From Fragilaria radians (lineage: Eukaryota; Bacillariophyta; Fragilariophyceae; Fragilariales; Fragilariaceae): DNA of 22,493 bases. The position numbers and the translations under genes were made by a program. A model generated the notes under the pieces. The model ran no database searches. It worked only from the letters and a program-made list of their open reading frames with translations, and had not been told where the DNA came from. Of the stretch, positions 8,805 to 19,326 are shown piece after piece. Each line of letters opens with the position of its first letter. The first letter of the stretch is position 1. Location: NCBI GenBank assembly GCA_900642245.1, contig CAAAJI010000001.1:1296033-1318525 (forward strand), read 5' to 3'.

Positions 8805-11800
8805 TCATGAGTCGTCACTCGAGACTGAACGGCAAGGTACGAGATTTTGACCAGACCGCAAAGCATCAACTCGGGCTATCACGTCTCGACGTGATCGGCC
8901 TATTATTGGGATGCTAAATCTATGCTCTGGCATCTCTGATTGTGCAAGAGATCCAAATTTCCTTTCCATCTGTGCAACCTTGGTCGCTGCACCCCAATCT
9001 ACGTATAGGATCTTTGACTTTCGAAGATAGTGTTTGGCCCAATATATGTCCCTCTTTCCCAAAAAGAAATCACCAGCACGCTCATTAGCAAGTGCTGCGT
9101 GATGGATATATCCTGCTCTGCTTGCTTTAGCAATAGATAAATCGAAAGAAGACTTTACTTCGTCAGGATTCACATGTTTTTGGGTTGCTAACAATTCTGC
9201 ATCCAATAGCTTTACCAAGTGGTCAGTATTGGGATTACCCTTTGAACTCCAAGATATCAGCTTTCTATGGTTTTTACGAAAAATGAGCCAGTAGCGGAAT
9301 CGATTAAATCGATTACTGACTTTCCAGCGCTCTAAGGCAGTCAATGCACTGAAGAGAAAGTACGGAATAGCCAATGGAAAAGCTCCTTGAATGCCGTTGG
9401 CTTTCCAACACACTTCGGCATGTTCAAGAGCTGAATCAAAGTTGTCAAGAAAGAACCTGCATGGAAATGTATATAAGCTAAAATGGAATAAGCCCTTTGA
9501 AGCATTTGATTCTTGAAGGTACCGTTTGAATGCAGTATCATCAAAGATCAAATTAGTTAACTTAATAATTTCAGTAGAGCGACCTGTCAGTTCCAAGCAT
9601 GATCGCTGCAGTATGACAAAGACATCCCAAACCAGTGTTTGATTGTAAGACTTGAGCTGATCACAGAAGCTGAAGATATCGTCAACCATGATATTGAGGG
9701 GCGTGCCAGAAATATATCTAAGCAAAATGTGAGTTAACCCAGCTTGACCAGCAAATGTTAAGTCTCCATTTGAAAACGCAAGATAGTAGGCTCGTAAGGT
9801 AGGATTGATAGCATCCAAGATAGGCTTCCTAACGTGATAATAAATTCCGTACACCATTACTAATGTTTTCGGGTCTTCGTGGAAGCGATTCATCATTTGA
9901 AGTGCCAAAGATCCAAATCTAAAAGCACCATCAAAGTCATCGGTCATAGTTAAGGCGAATCCAAAGCAACTGAACGCATAAGACGAAAATGAATTCACGC
10001 CTTTTGTTACAGATAATTCTATCACTTGGCAAGATATGATAGGAACGAGTGAATCCTTTCCAGCAAACATGGCTACGAGTCCCAAAATTCCCACTTTTAT
10101 TGGTAAGAATAAGATGAGTTATTAACTATGTATGACAACATCATCTATCCCGGACACTTACTGATTCTCAAAATTCTTAATGCCCTGATATCATTACATT
10201 CTGGCAGATTTAAGATATCATCATCGCTCAACGCTTTCAATATTCTTTTGACCCGAAAGAAAGACTTGAGAACATTTGCCATGCCAGGATTATTAGGGAG
10301 TCGTGGATGTTGCAACTGATCCAAGAGAATTAAAGAAAGCTGGATACATTCCTCGACTTTGCCTTGGCAACTGAGAACTTCTAAACTTAAAATCTGAGCC
10401 TGCAAGCAATCATCATCATTCTTCGATTCGCGAGAGATCTCATTTATATGATAAAGTGATTTTTTCATATGGCCGTTCCCAAATGAGGCAGTTGCGAGCA
10501 AACGATGAGAGGCCATAGTCAAATCATAGTACAGATTCCATCCGTCACTCCCCAAAAGCTCTAGGACGACTTCAAGGTTATCTTGAGCCATTTGAAATGC
10601 ACTTGCAGCAATGAGAACTTCGGCAGCCATGAAATTTAATTGAGCAAGCTCGATAATATCTTCTTCTGAATCAATTCGATAGCGCCCGCGGTTGAGTTGA
10701 TCCACGACCAAAAGAATTTTTTCAGAAGAGAGTGAGGTAATCAACTTTTGATCTAAACCAAGGATGTACTGGCCTATTTTCCAATGAGTGGAGACACGAG
10801 TCTGATACTCGATGAGCTGATAAGCGATTTCTCGTATCCCATTGTGCTTAAAAACGAAAACATCGTTCGTCAAGTCCAAGACAATTAACTTTCGAGACAC
10901 AGCATCCTGTAAGGCGGAATCGAAACCCTCAGAGGTTTCAATTAAACCAAATTTTTTTAGGATTAAGGATATCAATGTAATGTTGACTTCCAATCCCAAG
11001 CAACTTGCAATTTTGAGGAATTCGGCAGTCTCAAGGGGTAAGTTAGAAATTTGCACCTTGAGTACACCTGTTGATCGTTCACTTAGAAGCGCATGGGCTT
11101 CGGATTCCTTGCAATTATATTTATTGTTCAGTGGGGAGTATTGCATCATCTTGTTTTCTAAGAGATATTGCAATGATGATACTGTCTTTCGGGGGTTTCC
11201 ATTAGTCTTTTCATAAAGAGCGTTTGCCAAAAGTTGAGATTTTTCACCTTGATCACCCATCAGCTCAGTTACTAAGTTACTCATATCTGTTTTGGTCAGA
11301 TTTTTCAAACATATTTCTGTTACCATGTTTAATCTTGATGCTTCAATTGATTTTTTGCATTTCACGAACGCACCATTGCCTTCCGCTTCACTTGTTCGAT
11401 ACGATCCTAAGAAAAGAAAGGATTTCCAATCATCGCTGCCAGAGACCAAGAATCGTATTACATCGAGGCTATTAGCATCTGCCCAATGAAGATCTTCCAT
11501 GTGGAATATCAGTGGCGAGTCCGAAAAGTGTACCAAGACTTCACTTGCTGCTTTTACAAAAAATCGGATTGCCTGTTTAAATTTTAGAAAACCCCATTCG
11601 TCAAGTTTATCTTCTGTCATTAGCTTCTGTGAATGCATCATGATTCCCTCCACTTCTTCGTACGTAATGACTTCTCGACTGATTGGCAGTAGCTTCATCA
11701 ATATTAATGCCACATTGGGATTTACGCTCACTTTAGGGCAATCACTTGTTTTCAGAAATCCAATCATGATTGACAATATCTTAACAATAGCTGAGTAAGG

Positions 11801-12064
11801 TTTCGTAGAGGGAAAGGAGTCAAACTTGCTGGAACAGAAGTTTTTCTTCTTTTGAAAGGTGTTATGGACTAGCTCAGATTTGCCGACGCCGACAGAGCCA
11901 TAGATCCAGACGATACGGAATCCGTTCAAGCAACGCTGATATTCATCTAGGAGGACGCGGAATTCATCCTCACGTCCATAGAGCAGCAGATTTTTCATTG
12001 ATATGGGGGAGCAGATTTTCCCCGCACATGAACTTGTATTGCTTAATCCTTCCTTACATGCCAT
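8805..12064 (-). CDS. STAND-type AAA ATPase with helical (TPR-like) repeat region, two exons
   Basis: Spliced CDS: 12064-10162 joined to 10093-8805, 1063 residues. The N-terminal ATPase carries GREDEF (30-35), Walker A GSVGVGKS (56-63), Walker B LIFHMEDLHWAD (185-196) and the sensor-like LGSYR (219-223). This pattern is shared with MalT/PknK-type and AAA_16 ATPases: GRE..., HxxDLHWAD, GSYR. Residues from about 330 are alpha-helical with no catalytic motif. The C-terminus, AKHYLRKSKILYVDWGAATK (about 987-1006), matches the last repeats in these proteins (Y..WGA..K). Such proteins usually act as ligand-gated switches; in bacteria and some algae they are fused to kinase or cyclase domains, which are absent here. 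No signal peptide or membrane segment. The polar tail (about 1026-1063) is Arg/Ser-rich. Function and ligand unknown. Confidence 0.78.
10094..10161 (-). other. 68-nt GT-AG intron in the ATPase gene
   Basis: Donor GTAAGT at 10161-10156 and acceptor AAAAG ending at 10094 on the minus strand. The join is phase 1: the A at 10162 plus TG at 10093-10092 forms Met635, giving RILRI-M-GILGLVAMF. Without splicing, the upstream frame stops at 10145-10147. Confidence 0.85.
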
Positions 12065-13635
12065 GGCTTCAAGGAAAGAATAAAGTCATCCTATTTATGT
12101 TCAAGGGGGGGACATTCGTAGGAGGCCATGTGACTCTCAATTGCCCTTTTGGCTGTCGACTCCTCGTTTCATCGATCTAATTATTTGCTACTTAAGATTA
12201 AGGGAAAAGCTTACAATGACAAATCATAATTTGGTGGAAAATGTCTAAACAAAAAGAGTCCACATAGGACTGTTTTCCGGTGGGACGTTTTATGGATAGA
12301 AAAAGGGTTGATCTCTTTTTGGGCCTAGAACAGGAGGAATAAAGTTAATCGCTCCCGCTACAACAATATATCCATGCTTGAAGGAAAGCAATGCCACCAG
12401 TGATGTGGTACCCGAATGGTCAGCTTCACATATTCCTGGTTCTTATGATTCAGTATCATATAAAAGTTTGCATGAATTTCCCTCAAAGTTGATCAAAAAC
12501 TGTAACATTCTGAACGATTCTGGCAAAGAATTTTGGAGAACCTGTCTTAAAAAATTCCAAGACCGCACCAGATTCCGTATATGACTTTAACTATATTGGC
12601 TTATAAGTTTAGTGTTCAATTCCATGGGTTATTTTCAAGTATTACACATTGGTCTTACAGAAAATTAAATATTCGGTTTTACGTACGAGGAAGAACAGAA
12701 ATCTCTTGAGAGACAATAATATAGAAGGAAAATATACAGAAATATAGTTACAAAATCCTGCAACTACTCATTGCAGTGATGATCCACAATTACCTTTAAA
12801 CTTCAATACCCGATTATAGTACATTTGCGTTGACTATGAATAAGTCACAGTGATATGATTTTATCAGAAAGGCTTGTGTTTGGATACACAATCCTCAGAG
12901 CCTGTACAGTTACATTTTGATTTTAAAAGAATCACCCAGATAATGAAACTATCAGGAAGAAAATCAGAATCAGAATAGCTAAATAAAATTATTAGTAAAC
13001 AGGTGGATAGTCGCAATTCTTGACTCAATACTTGAGTTATCACTAGCCTCAGGATGAGCAACTGCAATACGACTGCAATCATACCAAGCCCAAAACCAAT
13101 AGGCCCACAAAGCACTTGTGACCTGCTGACCATAGTCACCAGATCAGTAGGCTTTATCATTGACTCAATATGGACAATACAAACAATATCGTAAACAACT
13201 TCTTGTATGCTAAGAGAATATTTTTACGTTCCTTATGAAGGCACGACAGCAACTTTTGATCAAAATCTCCAGTTTCATCGACGATGAAGCGAAAGGTGTA
13301 CGATGTCATTGTATCTGATAACATAAGGATTACGTCTAGAGTTATGACCGAAGTCTGAGATGGATGCTTTGATTAATTAGATTGAATTGGTGGGGTACTT
13401 ACCTTAGTTTTTACTTAGGCTATCCAACTGATCATATTATGAGTCATGCTAAAACTAACATCACCTTTCAAAGCCTCCTGTTCTCACCACCGTTGTTGAC
13501 GAGGAGAGTGATGCATTTTGTGAAGTTTTGTGGCTTTCTTACAAGTTAACATTGAAAACTAAACAAGTGAAATCCCATTGTGAAAAGATAATGTTCTTTA
13601 TCATTCGTGGATATGAATTGAAGCAACTCCAACTT
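12065..13635. other. Gene-poor region; one weak open segment
   Basis: Holds the presumed promoter of the ATPase gene near 12065-12200, including a G run around 12104-12110. A 90-codon stop-free segment on the plus strand (12312-12584) has no usable ATG at its start and no family I recognise; it includes PATTIYPCLKESNATSDVV and could be a gene or retroelement fragment. A hydrophobic minus-strand frame at 12864-13160 has no further support. Confidence 0.35.
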
Positions 13636-13912
13636 GCCTGTCCGTCCGTCTCACGGATTTTATCCTCAATTTGGAACCCTTCCTGTTTATCTGTCCTACA
13701 GAATTTGTCTTTCACTTAGAATCTGTTTGTTCAACGGCCTGTCCGTCTTTCCTTAGGAATCTGCCTTCCATCAGGACCTGTATAAAACCTATTTCTCCGA
13801 GAATCCCACAAAATCTGTTTTCTAATTGTCTCTCCCTCTGCTTGTCTGCCTATTGTGCAGAATCTATTTCCAACTGGAACCTGTCTGCCATTTGGAGTCT
13901 GTCTCTTTTCTC
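13636..13912. repeat. Degenerate minisatellite of TCTGT/CCTGTC-rich units
   Basis: Variants of cctgtctgcc, gaatctgttt and ggaacctgt alternate about every 12-25 nt for some 280 bp with pyrimidine bias. Units are too diverged for an exact period by eye. Open frames across it on both strands are a by-product of the repeat. Confidence 0.6.
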
Positions 13913-13942
13913 TTTGAGAAATTAGAATTAAGATTTTACCTG

Positions 13943-14180
13943 AAACGAATCTGTGACTTTGACCTGTGCGAATGACCAACACAAGGCATACCCAAGCCGA
14001 AGCCTTTCACCATCCCTTGAAACTGTTCTTGGATAGAATGACCTGAACCCTGCCTTTCTTTCAATAATTCAAACAATCTGTGACGTTGACCCGTCTCAAT
14101 GATCACCACAAGGCATTCCCTAACTGAAGCCTTTGACCATCTCCCGAAAGCTGTTCTTCAATGGAACAACATTACCTCTG
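13943..14180. repeat. Diverged direct repeat, 2 x about 110 nt
   Basis: Copies 13943-14052 and 14071-14180 share blocks such as atctgtgac, ttgac, cacaaggcat, gaagcctttnaccatc and ctgttctt in the same order with only small indels. The 18 nt between them is unrelated. Confidence 0.75.
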
Positions 14181-14475
14181 ATCATGCTGCTCTTACCTTC
14201 TTAAAATTGACCAATGACTGTAATGATGTTCTTTGTTGATCTGATGTCCAGCCCATTCTTCATGACATCAACCCAAACCTATGCACTGATTCCCACACTG
14301 ATCATACTGTTTATCTCCTTAATCTATCTGAAATGGTGAAGCGGATTCTCCAGCCTGCGCCTGTGGATTGTTACTTCGATTAAGCAACGCAAATGTGTGG
14401 ATTAACAATGATTTGCTCTAGTTTAGAGGGAAGATGGAAATGGAAAATGGGAACCACGTTCCAAAATTGCTAAAG

Positions 14476-15880
14476 ATGATCCTGTAACCTTGTGCTTTTT
14501 TTGCAAGCAATAAACACCTACTTGATACTCTTGGTTGGAAGCGGTTTAGATGCCTTGCTTTCTAATTTGTGATTGCAAGAATGAATTAGGACGCAAGTGT
14601 CAATGTATTGATGGTGGCCACATGACTGAGCCTCCAATTGAATCACTATAGTTGCCAGTTATTTCCCCTACTATCACTAAGGTGATGTTCATTGGTGAAC
14701 TAATGAACATGAAATGTGTGCTGGTGATATGGGACATGCATTCTTAGAAAGTTCCTGTGATGAAAAGAGTGCTGTTGCTTTAGGGCGGGAGTTTGAAAGG
14801 CTGGTTATGTGTCAATCCTCAAGAATATTCTTTATGGCCTTCAAACTTCTAAATCTAGTTTGTACCGCCATAATCTTACTCTGATTCTGGCATTTGGATG
14901 CGTCATTGCAACGTGCATAGGGAATATGTATGTGTTGCAACTTACCTTGATGAATTGTTACATGTTGTGAAGAATTCTAAGAGTATTCAAATCCCTACTT
15001 GATATTGAATTTAAATTCAGAGGTGTTGGTATGTCTAAGTACCGTCTTGTTGGAGTTTCAAGCGTGTTGACTTATCCGACTAAATGCGAATTATGGGAAC
15101 CTTAAACTTTTGTCAAAAAGTTGCTGAAGAAATATGTACAGCAATTGTGTGAACATTTTCCCATGTCTGATGTACACGGCCTACTTGAGCCGGGGATCAT
15201 CCTAAACTTGATGACTCTCCCTTGTGTGATGCGAACCAAATACAAATGTTTATGCCTATATGTTGCAACTTGCAATGGTCCGTACAATTAGGAAGAGTTG
15301 ATGTTTTTGTGCTACATTATGTCAATCAATCTTCCGTGGAATGCTTTGCTTAGACCACTATTTGTTATCTTGACCAAGGGGCCCATCAAGCAGTGCATAA
15401 ACTTGGTAAGCTAAACCTAGAATTAATTCTGTCTGTGTTTGAGTCTCACTTCCAACACTTTTTCAGCGGCTTTCAATTTAAAGAATCATGGAAGAATCAT
15501 GGGTTAGTTTTAGCTCTTTCTGGATGAAGTTATATTCAGAACGTCATTCCTAAGTTTGAGAGTTTTTTGGTAAAGAGTCTGAGCCAATCATGACACCAAT
15601 AAGTGAAGGATATCATCCTGAAATACAACATTCTACAAGGTACAGATCCATGATTGGTTGTTGCATCTGGATATTTGTCTTAGGAAGATTACTTCTGCAA
15701 TGAGAAGATTCATTATGTCACCGAGCTCCAGACTTTTCCTAACGGGATGATCCTTGTTGAGAGAACACACCCTGACCTTTCTATTTACCCTATTGAAGAT
15801 TCTCCAAATTGGAAGGATATACACCCAGATGCTGAAGAAGAAATTCCAAATGAGTTTCTGTTTCAAAAGGTTCAAAGTAT
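14476..15880 (+). mobile_element. Decayed Ty1/copia retrotransposon, pol relic
   Basis: Reading across all three plus frames recovers copia pol landmarks in the right order. DPVT then LDTLGWKRF lie at 14478-14550 and DGGHMTEPPIES at about 14610-14648. DMGHAFLES lies near 14730-14756, GREFERL near 14785-14806 and LYGLQTSKSSLYRH at 14829-14870. YVCVATYLDELL (14925-14960) is the RT active-site block, with YVDD changed to YLDE. FRGVG lies near 15017, NQIQMFMP then CNLQWSVQLGRVDVF at 15234-15308, and PNWKDIHPDAEEEIPNEFLF at about 15806-15865. Frameshifts, stops and a deletion between the first two blocks make it non-functional. No intact integrase, gag or LTR pair was found. The region from about 13440 may be its diverged 5' part. 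Confidence 0.72.
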
Positions 15881-17439
15881 TTGATGACTGTTTTTAGATT
15901 TATTCACCAGCAACGATTAAGGTTCAAAGTCACTTTTTTGTCTGAGAATCAAAAATCATTCCTGCTGGTATATTGACTATAAACCGCAGTTCGTATGGGT
16001 GGTATGAACTGCAAAAGCTAATTACTTTCTGGGCTTGGAAGGATTATGATACTGTCTCAGTCACTTTTCCTGAAGGGAGTGATAGCACAAGTAGAATGTC
16101 AAGACTCGTGAACAAGGTGTGATATGATTGCTTGTACTATATTGATTGAAATGATAGTACTTACATTAACTTTTAAGGACCTCCAGGATTGAAATGCATA
16201 CATGAAGACAAATACAGCAACCTCATCCAATCAATCATTTGATTGACAAATTTCTAGAAGAACTTCATGATAAGTGTATACATGTGGCACCAGAAACTCA
16301 AAATTTCAGATTGTGCGCCGCGTGATCCAAACTGGGATGCAAGAACTCTATTGTGAGATGGGATAATACTCAATATAAGAAAGTGTTTAAGGTTTGACAT
16401 CAGCATTGTGGTGAGAGCGTTGGAAACTGTATTGATTGAGCGAAAAAGGCGATTTTATATGAAAAGTCTCTTAAAGAAGCATCCCATTAAGACGCTTCTG
16501 AAATAATTCCTTGTAAATCCGGATTAATTTACTTTCCAATATTTGCAATCATGTGCACCGATGATCAACTAACCTAGGTTATTACACCGTCAGTGTTATC
16601 CTTTAACTACTTGTTGATCATCGCAACAAAAGATTTTTCTGCTTTTCTCTGTATATTTCCCTCATACATAATATTGCATCATATTGGTTAAAACCTCTAG
16701 ATAAGTATAGAATCCCAATAATCATTTCACAGTATCCGCTCTAGGTTAAAGATTATGCGTATGACCTTAGCTTTACTTCAAAATTACTGGATACCTGCAC
16801 GAAAGGAATGGAAAGTATCAAACCTAGTATCTAAGTTTGGGTTTCTGATATTTAGGTAACATACATTTGAGAATGATGAATAATTCAATAATATATTTGT
16901 TTATCAGCGTGTCTGCATCAAAAATTGGCCTGCAAGCACCTCAGTGTTGCTATGAAAGCAAAGACCAAAAATAGACCTCAAACGTCATCAAACTTATGGT
17001 TCATAAGGATATGCTAGCGATAGCATCAAAACTAGGATTGGCTTTTCTAATTTCAAGCCTTCAATATTTAATCCCTAGTTTCATTCATTCTTTAAGCTTT
17101 GCGAGACTATGAGATTTACAGGATGCAAGTGCATTAGAGAGTAATTTCAGATAATGACAATTTCTTCTTGTTGTGAAGATTAACAATTGCTCTAAAGAAT
17201 GTGATAACCTTGTAATACTTTTCTTTGAATAACCCTATTCCTAATCTTCGTAGGAGGACATGCACAATCCCAGTAGCAGTAGCAAAGACGGATTGCATTA
17301 ATGAGTTTGCCTTGACGCGTATCGGCGTATCAATAACTAGATTTTTTACCATGACTATGTACGAGGAAGTTTATAACAATCATTTCAAGGTGGCAAAAGG
17401 CTTTCCTATTGTAACAAGGCAAACACATAATAACACAAC
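15881..17439. other. Retroelement tail and intergenic DNA, no gene
   Basis: 15881-16120 continues with short stop-broken frames that may be the RNase H end of the copia relic. 16500-17439 is AT-rich with no motif-bearing frame and should include the promoter of the SET gene starting at 17440. No tRNA or LTR boundary was recognised. Confidence 0.4.
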
Positions 17440-18762
17440 ATGACATTCATCCAGAGACTACGGTTGCGTATTTTTCTTCCATTTTGTCTGATATTGTCAA
17501 CACTGCTAGTTCTTTATTCACGATCATCGATTGGATCAGAAGAATCTTGGGAGAGTTGTGAAACATTTATCGCGCCTTCATCGTTGCCGTCGGGTGGATG
17601 GGGAATCTATGCTGCGCGTGATTTCCAGAAAAATGAAATTGTTGAGATTTCTCCGCGATTTTTGACATTCCCCCACGGAGACTTGGCAATTGAATCCAAC
17701 GTACTTTACGACTATGTTTATGGCTATGGCCGTTGGAAAGAAGCAATAAAGGATCACATTGATTTTCATTGCGTTCCTTTTGGGAGTGGCATGTATTTTA
17801 ATCATCACCCAGAGTCAAACATTATTTGGACAAGCTTTGGGACAGAACCAACCCAAGCCAAGCCAAATGTTGGAGCAGTCACTGGTTTTCTCGCTCGTCG
17901 TCGAATTATGGCTGGTGAGGAACTTTTTGCGGCGTATGGGTATGGTGAAGAAGGTGATAAGTGGTTTACTGCTCGTAAGTTACAATTAGTTAGCATTCCA
18001 ACCTATGCATCCAGGAAAAATGGAACAACGTACGAAGAAGATAAGAAAACATATTGTTCCAAAATTCATTCTGGTCTAGGTCAAAAGACCTGGAGATCAC
18101 GAATTGCGAACATTTTTCACATGGCCGGTATTAAATTCAAAGCCTCACGAATGCCTCTCAAGGATCACCCGGTTGCCGTAGCGAAGCAAGCCGTCAAGGC
18201 AGGTGAAGTGATTGAAATCTCCCCTGCACTTGTCCTTGATCGGAATTCGGTAATTGACAGTGCTCTGGCTCCATCATGCTTCTTTTGGGAACATTTGAAT
18301 GCCAAACAGCATCAAGATATGAGAGATCTACATGCCAATGGAGATTTGCGACTGCAATTCCAAGGAGACGAAAACGAATGGAAACGAGCCGATGTAGTCA
18401 TAGAAAACTTAGAAGAAATAGTAATTTTCCCTTCAGGTGGTAATATTGGATTTATCGATCGAATTGGAGGGACTTCTTCAACCTCCGGAGAACAGGCGAA
18501 TTGTGAGATACGTTTACTTTCGTCAGGAAGTATGAAATCTCATAATGATCATGGTGGATCGAATGGAAATACGGGTGTGATATTGCAAGTAATCGCAATT
18601 AAAGATATTGATGTTGAAGAGGAATTAAAGCTCAACATGCCGAGGGTTACGAGTCAAACCGCAAATGTTCTTCTTTCTGACATTCTTACTCAAACAGGTC
18701 AACTTATTCCACCATATCTAGCGAGCGCAGTGAAGGCTGAATCTGAGAGAGATGAACTTTAG
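17440..18762 (+). CDS. SET-domain protein with signal peptide and C-terminal RDEL (paralogue A)
   Basis: A 440-residue, intronless product. Residues 1-28 have a basic start and a hydrophobic core (IFLPFCLILSTLLVLY), a signal peptide or anchor. The first SET domain spans about 39-168: GWGIYAARDF (53-62), VPFGSGMYFNHH (112-123, the NH motif) and GEELFAAYG (159-167). SET domains transfer methyl groups from AdoMet to lysine. A second, degenerate SET-like unit spans about 243-401: VAKQAVKAGEVIEISP mirrors the first unit, GNIGFIDRIGG stands where the NH motif should be, then ANCEIR (353-358) and EEELKLNMP (393-401). The sequon NGT (194-196) and five cysteines (40, 111, 206, 280, 355) are shared with the neighbour. 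The last four residues, RDEL, are a variant ER-retention signal. ER-lumen location is inferred; substrate unknown. Confidence 0.85.
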   Translation: MTFIQRLRLRIFLPFCLILSTLLVLYSRSSIGSEESWESCETFIAPSSLPSGGWGIYAARDFQKNEIVEISPRFLTFPHGDLAIESNVLYDYVYGYGRWKEAIKDHIDFHCVPFGSGMYFNHHPESNIIWTSFGTEPTQAKPNVGAVTGFLARRRIMAGEELFAAYGYGEEGDKWFTARKLQLVSIPTYASRKNGTTYEEDKKTYCSKIHSGLGQKTWRSRIANIFHMAGIKFKASRMPLKDHPVAVAKQAVKAGEVIEISPALVLDRNSVIDSALAPSCFFWEHLNAKQHQDMRDLHANGDLRLQFQGDENEWKRADVVIENLEEIVIFPSGGNIGFIDRIGGTSSTSGEQANCEIRLLSSGSMKSHNDHGGSNGNTGVILQVIAIKDIDVEEELKLNMPRVTSQTANVLLSDILTQTGQLIPPYLASAVKAESERDEL

Positions 18763-19326
18763 TGCCTGTAAAGGCATTGGTCGGATTTTTTACTTCAACG
18801 GCTTTTTCATGTTCACAAAGTATGGCGACACAATACGAGTTTCACTTCTTTTTCTTTAGCAAGACTTCAATGATAGATCTTTAAATCACAAATAATATAT
18901 TTGATTACAAGCTTGAAGATATAATCATGGAGGAAGCAAAGGAAGCAGAAAAGGGTTGTGGTAAAGGCAGAATTTTTGCGATGTCCTCATTATATTTCTC
19001 ATCAAATTGGACATGATGATCGTATTTTTGGAATAAATCAATGAGGTCAAGCAAGGATATGTTATGTTTGTAAAGATTTGGGCGAATGTATTCAATTGAG
19101 AATTAAAAATTAATACATGTTAGGGAATACTAAAAATTAGACATGATATGAAACTGAGGTCAAGAGTTATGACATCTTGGCGTCAAACTACTCCTCCCAA
19201 CCAAACTTTACCAAACAGTTCTAGGGAAGCTTGATGTTTGATAAAGTGGTTAGGTGTTAGTTGTGCATATCAATAAGTGTTACTGCATAATTACTCTACT
19301 GCCTAAACTCATTCTAGAGTGAGACC
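18763..19326. other. 564-bp spacer between convergent SET genes
   Basis: AT-rich, non-coding, and contains both 3' UTRs. No inverted repeat or coding frame seen. Confidence 0.6.

Noticed and set aside
12864..13160. Hydrophobic minus-strand frame that might be a membrane protein
   Set aside because: AT-rich antisense DNA readily gives Leu/Ile/Val-rich frames; no homology or context supports it.
13671..13982. Open frames on both strands with Arg/Gln-rich or Ser/Leu-rich products
   Set aside because: Both lie on the degenerate minisatellite, which explains the openness and the repeated residues.
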